In this document: piece by piece, positions 26,705-34,581 of the stretch | Layout of the letters: the number at the start of each line of letters is the position of its first letter | Numbering within the stretch: position 1 is the stretch's first letter | Origin: Methylobacter tundripaludum | Lineage (GTDB): Bacteria > Pseudomonadota > Gammaproteobacteria > Methylococcales > Methylomonadaceae | Assembly: GCF_002934365.1 (NCBI RefSeq) | Contig: NZ_PTIY01000019.1 | Location: 1-40,736 of the forward strand | Direction of reading: 5' to 3' | Length of the DNA: 40,736 bases | Notes under the pieces: generated by a model | Told to the model about the DNA's origin: nothing | Database searches by the model: none | What the model saw: the letters and a program-made list of their open reading frames with translations, nothing else | Made by a program: the position numbers and the translations under genes

Positions 26705-27400
26705 ATGAACAGCCAGGCTATCTCACGAGAACTGGCTTTACGTATCGGGCTGGCGGCTCGCGCTCTGCCCGATACCGACGCCAAACGCCTGCTTTCAGTG
26801 TTGACTGATTGCATCGGCCTTCCCCTCACCGAACAAAAGATTGCCGGCATTGATCTTAATGCTCTCAAGAGCGCAAAAGCGGGAGAGTTTGCCGATGTCG
26901 ACGAGCCTTTATTGACCCATGCCTTAAGCATTCTTAAATCCGGTCTTAATGCTCCCGAACGACAAGCCTATACCGACGGCGATATGCCCGGCTCCGTTCG
27001 TATCGCCTGTGCCAGTAATGACGGCATTAACGTTGACGGCCATTTCGGTTCTTGCAGTCAATTCCTGATCTATCAGGTTTCAGCCGATGAAGCCCGGTTA
27101 ATCGACATCCGCAACCCTGATATACCGGATGGTTTGGAAGTGGATGATAAAAACGCCTTCAGGGCTGAACTGATTCAGGATTGCCAAGTACTTTATATTG
27201 CCTCGGTAGGAGGCCCTGCGGCGGCAAAGATCGTCAAACTGGGTATCCATCCGATGAAGCTGCCCGGCATTGAAACCATTGCCGACATCATCAAGCAACT
27301 GCAAACCGTTATTGCCGGCACACCGCCGCCCTGGCTGGCTAAAGTCATGGGTGTTGAAGCCAGTGACCGGTTTCATTTTGAAAGGGAAGCGACAGGATGA
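26705..27400 (+). CDS. NifY/NafY-type FeMo-cofactor binding protein
   Basis: This 231-residue protein has two domains. An N-terminal helical domain (about 1-90, ISRELALRIGLAARALPDTD) resembles the apo-dinitrogenase-binding part of NafY. A C-terminal NifX-type domain (from about 97, VRIACASNDGINVDGHFGSC) has His113 in DGHFGS, the place of the cofactor-binding His. It is thought to hold FeMo-co or escort apo-NifDK before cofactor insertion. Position after nifT agrees with nifY in Azotobacter. NifY and NafY cannot be told apart from sequence alone. Its last four bases overlap the next gene (ATGA). Confidence 0.9.
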   Translation: MNSQAISRELALRIGLAARALPDTDAKRLLSVLTDCIGLPLTEQKIAGIDLNALKSAKAGEFADVDEPLLTHALSILKSGLNAPERQAYTDGDMPGSVRIACASNDGINVDGHFGSCSQFLIYQVSADEARLIDIRNPDIPDGLEVDDKNAFRAELIQDCQVLYIASVGGPAAAKIVKLGIHPMKLPGIETIADIIKQLQTVIAGTPPPWLAKVMGVEASDRFHFEREATG

Positions 27401-27663
27401 TTACTACCGAGCAAGTCAACGCGATCGCGGCGAAAATCGAAACAATGGGTGTCGATGAAGCCACGGTTTCGGTGCTAAGACAGCAATATCAGCCGATCCA
27501 TTTCACCTACTGCATGGACGACGATCTGCCCAATAATACGCCGATCATCGAGCATAAAGACTTCAATCTTTATTTAATCGACGGCCGGGAACACTGTCTG
27601 TGCCTGACCAATGATTATGAGGTTGCAACGGGCATTGTCGTTGCAGAAATCATCCCTGACTGA
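27397..27663 (+). CDS. Small nif-cluster protein (possibly DUF6129)
   Basis: This 88-residue protein overlaps the end of the nifY/nafY gene by 4 bases. Near residues 36-52 it has FTYCMDDDLPNNTPIIE, then a strand-rich stretch (FNLYLIDGREHCLCLTND). It has three cysteines, two as CLC, but no cluster motif. Small proteins like it occur at this place in other gammaproteobacterial nif operons; I recall the family label DUF6129, though this is from memory. No function is known. It may act in cofactor delivery given its coupling to the NifY-type gene. Confidence 0.8.
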   Translation: MITTEQVNAIAAKIETMGVDEATVSVLRQQYQPIHFTYCMDDDLPNNTPIIEHKDFNLYLIDGREHCLCLTNDYEVATGIVVAEIIPD

Positions 27664-27677
27664 ACGGAATTGATTGC

Positions 27678-28445
27678 ATGTCCGATCATGAAAACCCTGT
27701 CAGCGTTCCTATTGCCGATTGCAGCCTGTGTCCATTTCGCGGCAAAACCCTGCTGATGGGCCGCTGCATGCCCGGCGATACCTGCGTATTCGTAGAAAGC
27801 GGGCGGCAGATCGACCGCTTTTTTCGCGTTAACCCAGGCTTTGCCGAGCACTATCTGCACGACAGGTTTTGGGAAAGACGCGCCATTGCGGCCCGCTACG
27901 CGCCGCAAAAGGCGCTGACTGAGATGATCGCTGATGAAGATGAAGTGGTCAGGCGCGCCGTCGCTTATCGCATACCTCAGTCCCAGCTGCACCTGTTAAT
28001 CGACGACGCCGACAGGGAGGTGCGCATGACCGTAGCGGACCGCCTTGCGCCCGAAGACCTGGAAAAGATGGCCGGCGATAAAGACTATATCGTCAGGCTG
28101 ACGATAGCCAAAAGGCTGCCGGAAGGACGCCTGTTCCGGTTTATTCGCGACGAGGACCTGCAAGTGCGCAAGATTGTTGCCGAGCGTTTGCCCGAAGTCA
28201 GCTTAGGTCTGATGGCCCATGACAATGCGCCGGAAGTCAGACGCATTGTTGCCGAACGCATGAACCCGGATGACGCCGTTATCATGCTGAACGATTCCGA
28301 CTGGGTCGTGCGTTATACCGCGGCCCAGCGCGTTGCGCCCGACGCATTAGTCAGTCTGCTTGACGATCCCGAGCCGGATGTCAGGGCGGCGGCTCAGGAT
28401 CGATTAACAAGCATTGCCCATGCGACACATGGGAACGAGAAATAG
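27678..28445 (+). CDS. LRV protein: Fe-S leucine-rich repeat variant
   Basis: This 255-residue protein has an N-terminal Fe-S domain with four cysteines (C15-x2-C18-x11-C30-x5-C36). About eight LRV helical repeats of 24 residues follow from about residue 60 to the end (for example LAPEDLEKMAGDKDYIVRLT and LPEVSLGLMAHDNAPEVRRI). This is the layout of the LRV protein in the Azotobacter nif cluster, whose crystal structure showed a 4Fe-4S cluster and a superhelix. Its role is not settled; protein binding in nitrogenase assembly is likely. The gene starts 14 bases after the previous stop. Confidence 0.9.
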   Translation: MSDHENPVSVPIADCSLCPFRGKTLLMGRCMPGDTCVFVESGRQIDRFFRVNPGFAEHYLHDRFWERRAIAARYAPQKALTEMIADEDEVVRRAVAYRIPQSQLHLLIDDADREVRMTVADRLAPEDLEKMAGDKDYIVRLTIAKRLPEGRLFRFIRDEDLQVRKIVAERLPEVSLGLMAHDNAPEVRRIVAERMNPDDAVIMLNDSDWVVRYTAAQRVAPDALVSLLDDPEPDVRAAAQDRLTSIAHATHGNEK

Positions 28446-28455
28446 GAAACAGCGT

Positions 28456-29418
28456 ATGACTGATCAACCTTTTCAACTCGATGGGCAACAGCTTGCCAAA
28501 ATCTGTAAGCACACCCTGCCCGACCCGGACGATGAATTATTATTATCGAAGCTCCAATCACTGAATCCCGGCTATCCGATCCGATTAGCCAAAACAGGCG
28601 AAGAATGGTACCGGCTGGGCGGCATTGTCGATATGGACGGCAACCGTATCGCCAATAATTTAGTCGAATGGACCGAGCGGACCTATATCGAATGCGGCAA
28701 GAACCTGCAAACCCTGATTGAGCATGCACGGGAACACAAGCTGATCGCCACGCGGCAAACCGGTAACACCCTGCATTTTGTCGTTCAAACCGGCAGTAAA
28801 GCGGAACAGTTCGTCCAGATCGACATCGATAAAACCCATGAGTCCTCGGACCGGTTGCTGGTCGGCGAACACAATCCGCCGGAAGATTTAGAAGAATTTA
28901 TTGATCCACTGGAGCCGGAATGCGTAGAAACATTCTGCATTGGAACGTCGCGTTATTCTTATCGACGTAAAACTGACGTGCCGGTTTTCATGGACGAAAT
29001 CAATAAATACCACATCACAGAGCATCCGGTGCAACGATTCATGGATGACTGGAACCGGAGCAGCGCCCAGCAAAAAGCCGCGCTTTCCAACGACTGGATT
29101 GTCCGGCCGTTCAGGCATACCGGGCGCTTCGGAGAACAAATAATCAACGTTGAACTGATCAACACCCAACAAAAAAACCTGCCGCAACTGGAAGACATTA
29201 GCGGTAAAAAAGGCACCCCGCTGCATAACCTGCTGACCCGTTTCGATCGTCAGGCCGGTTATCCGTTTGCCTGGTTCTTTTATATGGTTAAAGGCAAGCT
29301 GGTTTCCCCGCACAGCGGCGTAGCGGTTTTTAAGGATGTCAGCGGGGATTTTTCTTACTTGCCCGAACGCGATGTCGCAGTCCTTAAAGACTGGATTGAT
29401 ACGCCTTACAGCGTATAG
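28456..29418 (+). CDS. Conserved nif-cluster protein of unknown function
   Basis: This 320-residue soluble protein has no domain I can name. AGGAAA precedes the ATG at 28456; an in-frame ATG at 28414 would overlap the LRV gene and lacks such a site. The sequence has a conserved-looking start (QLAKICKHTLPDPDDELLLSKL), a middle with a single CIGTSRYSYRRKTDVPVFMD segment, and an end containing GYPFAWFFYMVKGKLVSPHSG. Cysteines are few and do not form a cluster motif. It lies 10 bases after the LRV gene, so it is part of the nif operon. A partner role in nitrogenase assembly is inferred only from position. Confidence 0.8.
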   Translation: MTDQPFQLDGQQLAKICKHTLPDPDDELLLSKLQSLNPGYPIRLAKTGEEWYRLGGIVDMDGNRIANNLVEWTERTYIECGKNLQTLIEHAREHKLIATRQTGNTLHFVVQTGSKAEQFVQIDIDKTHESSDRLLVGEHNPPEDLEEFIDPLEPECVETFCIGTSRYSYRRKTDVPVFMDEINKYHITEHPVQRFMDDWNRSSAQQKAALSNDWIVRPFRHTGRFGEQIINVELINTQQKNLPQLEDISGKKGTPLHNLLTRFDRQAGYPFAWFFYMVKGKLVSPHSGVAVFKDVSGDFSYLPERDVAVLKDWIDTPYSV

Positions 29419-29478
29419 CGAACACTGGATTTTTCATCAACTGCATTGCAGTCATTTTCAACAAAAGGAGTAAACACA

Positions 29479-29697
29479 ATGTCAATTGCACAAATTAAAG
29501 CTTTCTCTGAACAGGCTAAATCCGATCCTGAATTAAAGGAAAAGCTGTTAGCGGTACAAAAAATCAGAGAACTGATTGCATTAGGCAAAGAATACAATTT
29601 CGAGCTGGATGAAGTGGAACTCTATCCACCCAACGAACCGCAATTCGTCGAAGAGCAACTTTCTGAAAAAATGGCTAAGGCTTTATTGAGGGTTTGA
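29479..29697 (+). CDS. Nif11-domain small protein
   Basis: This 72-residue protein starts SIAQIKAFSEQAKSDPELKE, followed by KLLAVQKIRELIALGKEYNF, the helical Nif11 (N11P) pattern with FxxxxxxDxxLxxKL. Nif11 domains occur as nif-cluster proteins and as leader regions of RiPP natural-product precursors. Here there is no GG cleavage site, no Cys/Ser/Thr-rich core and no modification enzyme nearby, so it is the stand-alone nif-cluster form. AAAGGAG precedes the ATG. It is the last gene of the nif run. Confidence 0.8.
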   Translation: MSIAQIKAFSEQAKSDPELKEKLLAVQKIRELIALGKEYNFELDEVELYPPNEPQFVEEQLSEKMAKALLRV

Positions 29698-30065
29698 GTC
29701 TTTGTAGGTTGGCGGTGAGGTACGAACCCCAACATTTGCTATTCCGAATTGTTGAGCTTCCTTTCGTCAGCACCAACGCGCTGGAGTGCAGGCTTCGCCT
29801 GCAAGCGCAAGCAAAGCTTGCACTCCCGCTGCTTGCGTATAAAGATACGTAGAGCGTGGAAACGAACAATCGTTCAGTTGGAGCGAAGAAAACCAGCCGG
29901 CGGTACGAATTCAATCCCGTATGCCGCGCCGAGTACCGGAGCTCTCGGCGGGAATAGCCCGTAAGGAGTGCGGCAGGGATGCCGCACGTTGCCGAAGGTG
30001 CAGGAGCCTCTTTCTTCAACCCCCGTCGAAAGCTAGGAACGCAGAGTAGCGTATGCCTTCCTGTT
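29698..30065. repeat. Repeat island after the nif operon
   Basis: This 368-base gap has no credible gene. It holds several hairpin repeats: GTTGGCGG.../CCCCAAC (about 29708-29732), GGAGTGCAGGC/GCTTGCACTCC (29783-29826) and the perfect GTGCGGCA/TGCCGCAC stem (29968-29987). The first could terminate the nif transcript, though it lacks a T-run. The block marks the boundary between the nif cluster and the accessory block that follows. Confidence 0.6.
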
Positions 30066-30539
30066 TTATCGTTGCTCATAAGCCTGCTTTAGCTTTTCGA
30101 TGTCGATTTTCTTCATTTGCAGCATGGCCTGCATTACCCTTCCCGATTTGATTGGATCAGGGTCGCTCAATAATTCAATGAGGACGTTGGGAACAATCTG
30201 CCAGGACACGCCAAATTTGTCGTCCAGCCAAGCGCATTGGTTTTCTTTCCCGCCTTCGGAAAGCTTCTCCCAATATTCGTCCACCTCTGCTTGCGTTTCG
30301 CAGTGTACGACAAACGAAATGGCGGGCGAGAACCTGTACACCGGGCCACCATTAAGCGCCGTGAATACTTGCCCATCAAGTTCGAAACTCGCCGTCATCA
30401 CCGAGCCCTTCGGTCCCGGCCCGGCATCGCCATAACGATTGACGCTCAAGACCTTCGAGTTCTTAAAAATAGAAACATAAAAATTCATCGCCTCTTCGGC
30501 TTGGTTATCGAACCACAGGAACGGGGTGATTTTTTGCAT
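30066..30539 (-). CDS. VOC-family PhnB-like protein
   Basis: This 157-residue protein fits the PhnB/3-demethylubiquinone-methyltransferase-like branch of the vicinal oxygen chelate fold. It begins QKITPFLWFDNQAEEAMNFY and has a conserved CAWLDDKFGVSWQIVP segment and a C-terminal MLQMKKIDIEKL helix. Many members are small metal-binding enzymes with unknown substrate. AGGAG precedes the ATG. It is the last gene of a minus-strand run of six that starts at 32866. Confidence 0.9.
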   Translation of the reverse strand: MQKITPFLWFDNQAEEAMNFYVSIFKNSKVLSVNRYGDAGPGPKGSVMTASFELDGQVFTALNGGPVYRFSPAISFVVHCETQAEVDEYWEKLSEGGKENQCAWLDDKFGVSWQIVPNVLIELLSDPDPIKSGRVMQAMLQMKKIDIEKLKQAYEQR

Positions 30540-30580
30540 AAGGGTTTACTCCTGAATTTAATTTAAATAAGCAACTAGAA

Positions 30581-30964
30581 CTAGATCTTCGGTTCACTCA
30601 TCTCGAAGTAGTGGATAGGGCGGATTTCAATGCCCCAGCCAAACTGCTCACCCCCACTCACTTGCGTGGTCGGATGCAGGGAAGCCACCCGGATCGCTTC
30701 CTCCATGTCCTGTGCTTCTATGAGGAATGCGCTGCCTATCATCTCCCTGGTTTCAATAAAAGGGCCGTCGGTGATCCTCACTTTCCCGTCCACGCGCCGC
30801 AAACATTTGGTCTCCAAGGTGAGACCGGCATCAACGATCACTTGGCCGCTCCTGTAGAGTTCCTCCAGGTGGGGCTGACATTCGCGCATGACAGCATCGG
30901 TTTCGGCCTTGGGACGGGCATCCATTTTCTCTGGATCGAAGTAACCCAAACATAAGTATTTCAC
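30581..30964 (-). CDS. YciI/DGPF-family protein, copy 1
   Basis: This 127-residue protein has the DGPF motif (RITDGPFIETREMIGSAFLI) and ends with a GWGIEIRPIHYFE strand. YciI-like proteins have a ferredoxin-like fold; their catalytic role is unclear, but they are very often encoded next to ECF42 sigma factors. The start is a GTG, with GAGGAA 6 bases ahead. It differs from the other two copies by a longer N-terminal part (FDPEKMDARPKAE). Confidence 0.9.
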   Translation of the reverse strand: MKYLCLGYFDPEKMDARPKAETDAVMRECQPHLEELYRSGQVIVDAGLTLETKCLRRVDGKVRITDGPFIETREMIGSAFLIEAQDMEEAIRVASLHPTTQVSGGEQFGWGIEIRPIHYFEMSEPKI

Positions 30965-30997
30965 AGCTTCCTCACGGTTTGTTCCGGCTCGGAACCG

Positions 30998-31525
30998 TCA
31001 CTGCTTTTCGGCAACAGCCTTCAACCCGGCCAGGCTTTCCTCGAACTTCCCGCCGATCATCTTGTCCATGCTGCACACAAGTCCCATCAATTTCGAGAGG
31101 TAGGGGCTAGGGCCGAAAATCGTCTGCGTGACCCGTGTCGATCCGCCGTCGGCTTGCAGCGTGAACTCCAAAGTGTTCTGGGCTGCGAAAGGTTTGATGA
31201 AATCCATCTTGATCATAATCCTGGACGGCGCTGACTCGATAATCGCCATGCGCCCCTGACCGATCTCCTTGTTGCCCTCCCATTCATACACTGCGCCCGG
31301 GCCGCTGGCCGCGCCGCTGTATGCTCTCTTCATATCGGGGTCTACTTTTTCCCAGGCCGACCAGGTCTGCATGATGTGCAGATCGTTGATCAGCGGAAAA
31401 ATCGTTTCCGGCGACGCCTCGACGCTGATCGAGCGCTGGACACGGAAAGTATCGGGTTGGGTCGCGGCATAGATCAGCACTGCGACAAGTAGCACGGCCA
31501 ATACGATGATTATGGTCTTGATCAT
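30998..31525 (-). CDS. SRPBCC-family lipid- or ligand-binding protein
   Basis: This 175-residue protein has an N-terminal hydrophobic segment (MIKTIIIVLAVLLVAVLIYA), then an SRPBCC/polyketide-cyclase-like domain (FRVQRSISVEASPETIFPLI, and later TLEFTLQADGGSTRVTQTIF). The hydrophobic start suggests it is tethered to or passes the inner membrane. Members bind hydrophobic ligands. AGGAG lies ahead of the ATG at 31525; a frame extension to 31564 overlaps the upstream gene. It lies within the YciI/VOC operon. Confidence 0.88.
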   Translation of the reverse strand: MIKTIIIVLAVLLVAVLIYAATQPDTFRVQRSISVEASPETIFPLINDLHIMQTWSAWEKVDPDMKRAYSGAASGPGAVYEWEGNKEIGQGRMAIIESAPSRIMIKMDFIKPFAAQNTLEFTLQADGGSTRVTQTIFGPSPYLSKLMGLVCSMDKMIGGKFEESLAGLKAVAEKQ

Positions 31526-31544
31526 TGGTTTCTCCTGTAAAGTA

Positions 31545-31898
31545 TTAAATCGGCAAGCCGGCAATCTCGATCACCGGCCTAACTTCGACGGTGCCTTTGC
31601 GCGCCATCGGAATCCGCTCGGCTATGGCTATCGCCTCGTCAAGATCCTTGGCGTCGACAAGAAAGTAGCCGCCCAGTTGTTCGCGGGTTTCCGCGAACGG
31701 GCCGTCGGTCACAAAGCGTTTGCCCTCGCGCACCCGGACGCTGGTCGCCATTGCGGCGGGTTGCAACGGGCTGGCGGCCAGAAACTGGCCGTTAGCTTTG
31801 AGCTGATGCGCAAGCTGGGTGGACTCGACGTAACATTCTTCACGCTCGGCCTCGTCCAGCACATGTTCCTCATGGTAAATCAACAGCATATATTTCAT
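31545..31898 (-). CDS. YciI/DGPF-family protein, copy 2
   Basis: This 117-residue protein begins MKYMLLIYHEEHVLDEAE, carries RFVTDGPFAETREQLGGYFL (the DGPF motif) and ends in GTVEVRPVIEIAGLPI. It has the usual length of the DGPF/YCII group linked to ECF sigma factors. Start: ATG at 31898 with GGAG 6 bases ahead. The open frame runs further upstream into the preceding VOC gene, but the family pattern rules out that start. Confidence 0.92.
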   Translation of the reverse strand: MKYMLLIYHEEHVLDEAEREECYVESTQLAHQLKANGQFLAASPLQPAAMATSVRVREGKRFVTDGPFAETREQLGGYFLVDAKDLDEAIAIAERIPMARKGTVEVRPVIEIAGLPI

Positions 31899-31920
31899 TA
31901 GTATCTCCGCGGTTGCATTG

Positions 31921-32328
31921 TTAGCCCTGGCATGTTGCGCCCGGCTCCATGTAGACCAATTCCCATATATGACCATCCAGATCCTGAAACCCATGCCCAT
32001 ACATGGAGCCATGGTCTTGCGGCTCGTTATAAGTGGTTCCACCGGCGGCGACGGCCTTGCGCACCATTTCATCGACTGTTTCACGGCTCTCGGAAGACAG
32101 GCACACCAGCACCTCTGTGCTTTTCGTGGCATCACAAATTGCTTTGGGCGTGAAAGTCTTGAACTTGTCCTCGGTCAACAGCATGACGAAAATGTCATCG
32201 CTGACAATCATGCAAGCGGCAGTCTCGTCGGTAAATTGCGGATTGAATACATAGCCGAGTTTGATAAAAAACGCCACAGACTGGTTGAGGTTTTTTACCG
32301 GCAGATTTACGAAAATTTGAGCAGCCAT
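31921..32328 (-). CDS. VOC-family glyoxalase-like protein
   Basis: This 135-residue protein has the glyoxalase/bleomycin-resistance fold: IFVNLPVKNLNQSVAFFIKL at the start and a C-terminal GHGFQDLDGHIWELVYME with the typical metal-binding Glu. The substrate is unknown. The start is ATG at 32328 with AGGAG ahead; the frame extends upstream to 32469 in the next gene without need. It is followed 22 bases later by YciI copy 2. Confidence 0.92.
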   Translation of the reverse strand: MAAQIFVNLPVKNLNQSVAFFIKLGYVFNPQFTDETAACMIVSDDIFVMLLTEDKFKTFTPKAICDATKSTEVLVCLSSESRETVDEMVRKAVAAGGTTYNEPQDHGSMYGHGFQDLDGHIWELVYMEPGATCQG

Positions 32329-32389
32329 ATTGGCTCCTGTTAAAAATTGATTGAAAGATGAAATATCGGCAAGTGGGACGCCAGTAGCC

Positions 32390-32866
32390 TCAAACCCGAT
32401 GCGCTGCAAAGAAAGCCTCCATTCTGCCTTGCAGTTCATTCGGCTCGACATCTTCGACATGCGTGGCAATCAGCCAGTGATGGCCGAATGGATCGGTCAC
32501 CGCACCCATGCGATCGCCCCAGAATTGGTTGGCGGGTTGCATGGTTTCCGTAGCACCCGCCTTGATCGCAGCGTCAAAGACAGCGTCGGTATCGGTGACA
32601 TAAAGATGCAGTTTGACCGGCGTTCCGCCCAGTGTTTTAGGCGAAACATCGGTGCACTGCGGATTTTCGTCCGAGAGCATGAAGATTGAATCGCCGATTT
32701 TGAATTCGGCGTGGGCTATTTTTCCGCCGGGGGCATTAAGACGGAACAGCTCGGTAGCGCCGAAGGCTTTTTGGTAGAAGTCAAGCGCATCGGCCGCACC
32801 CTGGACGACCAGGTAGGCGGTTAACGTGTGGCAACCGTCGGGTATGGGTTTGATTTTCGTGGTCAT
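32390..32866 (-). CDS. VOC-family PhnB-like protein (first gene of the operon)
   Basis: This 158-residue protein has GCHTLTAYLVVQGAADALDF, then AEFKIGDSIFMLSDENPQ and DPFGHHWLIATHVEDV, the pattern of PhnB-like VOC proteins often annotated as glyoxalase or bleomycin-resistance proteins. AGGAG precedes the ATG. A promoter with TGTCGA and CGACTA boxes lies 54 bases upstream, so this is the first gene of the unit that runs to 30066. Confidence 0.92.
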   Translation of the reverse strand: MTTKIKPIPDGCHTLTAYLVVQGAADALDFYQKAFGATELFRLNAPGGKIAHAEFKIGDSIFMLSDENPQCTDVSPKTLGGTPVKLHLYVTDTDAVFDAAIKAGATETMQPANQFWGDRMGAVTDPFGHHWLIATHVEDVEPNELQGRMEAFFAAHRV

Positions 32867-32919
32867 GATTATTCTCCTGTTTTAGGGTTGAGTGATTAAA
32901 AAATATTGCCCCGCACCGT

Positions 32920-32948
32920 TAGTCGAATGGCAGATGCCGTAATCGACA
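32920..32948 (-). promoter_or_regulatory. Candidate ECF42-type promoter of the VOC/YciI operon
   Basis: On the minus strand TGTCGA (32943-32948) and CGACTA (32920-32925) are 17 bases apart. As I recall it, the published ECF42 promoter has TGTCGA at -35 and CGA-containing sequence at -10. The same boxes with identical spacing occur ahead of YciI copy 3. Confidence 0.65.
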
Positions 32949-32996
32949 TTCCCGCCAATTTTTTTTACCAAGACTCTCGCTGCCAATATTTTCGCG

Positions 32997-33383
32997 CTAA
33001 CACGAGGCATCGGCAAATCCGAGCGCCTGCAGCGTTTGTTCATCCTCCGCAACCGGCCTCACTTCGACGCAGCCGTGCTTAGCCCCAGGGATTCGCGAAG
33101 CCACTTGTATTGCCTCGTTCAGGTCCCGGGCCTCGATCAGGTAGTAGCCGCCGAACTGTTCCTTGGTTTCCGCGAAAGGGCCGTCGGTCATCGAGACCTT
33201 GCCGTTTCGCACCCGCAGCGTAATCGCGGCACTGGAGGGCAGCAGCCGGTTACAGCCGAGGTAGTGGCCGCTATCCCTGATGGCTTGGGTAAATTCCGAG
33301 TATTCTTCGAAGTGCTTCTTTGCAACGGCTTCTGTCATCTGCTCCATTACGGTTTCGGCACAAATCAGGCATAGGTATTTCAT
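32997..33383 (-). CDS. YciI/DGPF-family protein, copy 3
   Basis: This 128-residue protein starts MKYLCLICAETVMEQMTEAV, has KVSMTDGPFAETKEQFGGYY (DGPF motif) and GCVEVRPVAEDEQTL at the end. The ATG at 33383 is 6 bases after GGAGGAG; an in-frame TTG 6 bases earlier is less likely. It has its own ECF42-type promoter at 33424-33452 and is separated from the next gene downstream by a second one. The three YciI copies in the window differ enough to be old paralogues. Confidence 0.92.
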   Translation of the reverse strand: MKYLCLICAETVMEQMTEAVAKKHFEEYSEFTQAIRDSGHYLGCNRLLPSSAAITLRVRNGKVSMTDGPFAETKEQFGGYYLIEARDLNEAIQVASRIPGAKHGCVEVRPVAEDEQTLQALGFADASC

Positions 33384-33423
33384 GGTCAACTCCTCCAGTT
33401 AGTAAAAAACTGTTCGCATCGGA

Positions 33424-33452
33424 TAGTCGTTCGGGAATGGGCGATTTCGACA
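33424..33452 (-). promoter_or_regulatory. Candidate ECF42-type promoter of YciI copy 3
   Basis: On the minus strand TGTCGA (33447-33452) and CGACTA (33424-33429) are 17 bases apart. The predicted start near 33417 gives a leader of about 34 bases. Boxes and spacing are the same as at 32920-32948, while the spacer sequences differ, which argues for selection. Confidence 0.65.
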
Positions 33453-33521
33453 TGCCCGGCACCGGGCGAGCTAAAATTCTATCCGGAAGGTGCCGAAAGC
33501 GGTTCTCTGGAATGAATTACC

Positions 33522-33875
33522 TCATACATATTTACCCGGTTTTTTCTTCTTCGCGCTTTGTGTACGACATGCAGCTTCATATGAACGACGCGCCCAAATT
33601 GCGGCCTGTTCGCGGTCTTCCATGATCTCAGCTGGCGCCAGGTAGTAGGACATCTTCATGACCTTATCACCCTTCTTGTACTCAAACTTGCCAAACCCAT
33701 TTTTCTCAAAGTGGTTGGCGTTCTCAGCATCCGCCTTCAGGTAGAGCGTGTCGCCGGACACAAGGCCGAACATCAATCCATTGTGATAGATACCATACCC
33801 GCCGAACATCTTTCGGGCGGTGATAGGCCCGAAGAAATCGAAAACTTCATGGAGATATTCAACAAACTCAGTCAT
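33522..33875 (-). CDS. TfoX/Sxy N-terminal domain protein
   Basis: This 117-residue protein matches the TfoX N-terminal domain (ITARKMFGGYGIYHNGLMFG, then DTLYLKADAENANHFEKNGF) with a basic tail rich in Lys. Full-length TfoX/Sxy proteins help switch on competence genes with CRP; short versions with only the N-terminal domain are common and often of unknown role. GGAGG precedes the ATG. It is the third gene in a minus-strand run after the haloalkane dehalogenase and the SnoaL-like gene. Confidence 0.9.
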   Translation of the reverse strand: MTEFVEYLHEVFDFFGPITARKMFGGYGIYHNGLMFGLVSGDTLYLKADAENANHFEKNGFGKFEYKKGDKVMKMSYYLAPAEIMEDREQAAIWARRSYEAACRTQSAKKKKPGKYV

Positions 33876-33965
33876 ATGTGGCAGGGCCTCCGGGTATAAA
33901 TGCTGACAAGTTCAGCGGAATTACCAATCCGAGGAATAGTGTTCATCGATATTCAATTCTAGCGC

Positions 33966-34454
33966 TCAAAAATATGCGGCCTGCCGGTTTGTGCAGATCC
34001 AGTAATTGATGGGTTCGGCGCGCCTATGGCGACGCCAACATGTTCTCCCATCGGCTATTTTTGCGGTTTCAGCAAATTGGTAAGTATCCGTATAGTGTTG
34101 GAATTTCGCCACTTTGCCTGCTGCGATGGTCCAAATATGGGCGAACTGAGCCAGAAAGGGTTTTCCAGTCGATTTGCGGCTGCCGATGTACGCTCCTAGT
34201 GCGACGACTTTATCGCCGGCATCGAGCAGTTCGTCCAGTCTCATTTCGAGGCCGGGGAACTCATTGCCGATAAGCATGAATACCCCTTCGCGCACCTCGT
34301 CCAGACCGTGGTAAGGGCTACCCTTTGCCGCTGGCGAGTTTTCTGCAGCCTGCCATTCAATTTCAGGAGCAAACGAAGCGAACACCGTTTGAACGTCTCC
34401 CATTGCGAATGCAGCATAAATCTTCCCGACCATAATTATGTTTTCTTGCGACAT
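33966..34454 (-). CDS. SnoaL/NTF2-like protein
   Basis: This 162-residue protein is of the SnoaL-like/NTF2 cone fold (IYAAFAMGDVQTVFASFAPE, followed by IEW; AHIWTIAAGKVAKFQHYTDT). AAAGGAG precedes the ATG at 34454; the frame extends upstream to 34739 but that part is not family-like. The last 25 residues (from ADGRTCWRRHRRAEPINYW) are basic and unlike the family and may reflect a late frame change. Ligand or reaction cannot be told. Confidence 0.82.
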   Translation of the reverse strand: MSQENIIMVGKIYAAFAMGDVQTVFASFAPEIEWQAAENSPAAKGSPYHGLDEVREGVFMLIGNEFPGLEMRLDELLDAGDKVVALGAYIGSRKSTGKPFLAQFAHIWTIAAGKVAKFQHYTDTYQFAETAKIADGRTCWRRHRRAEPINYWICTNRQAAYF

Positions 34455-34581
34455 TTTAACTCCTTTGTTGAAATGCTGGCTGCATCCGCCTGCGATGGAT
34501 GAGTCGGCGGACACTGTTTGTACAAGTTGCCCCTTATCAAGTGTTCTTGGTTTGGAGTGGTCAGTCTTTAGACATTTAACG

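Noticed and set aside
29446-29697. RiPP precursor reading of the Nif11 gene
   Set aside because: There is no double-Gly cleavage site, no Cys/Ser/Thr-rich core and no modifying enzyme nearby.
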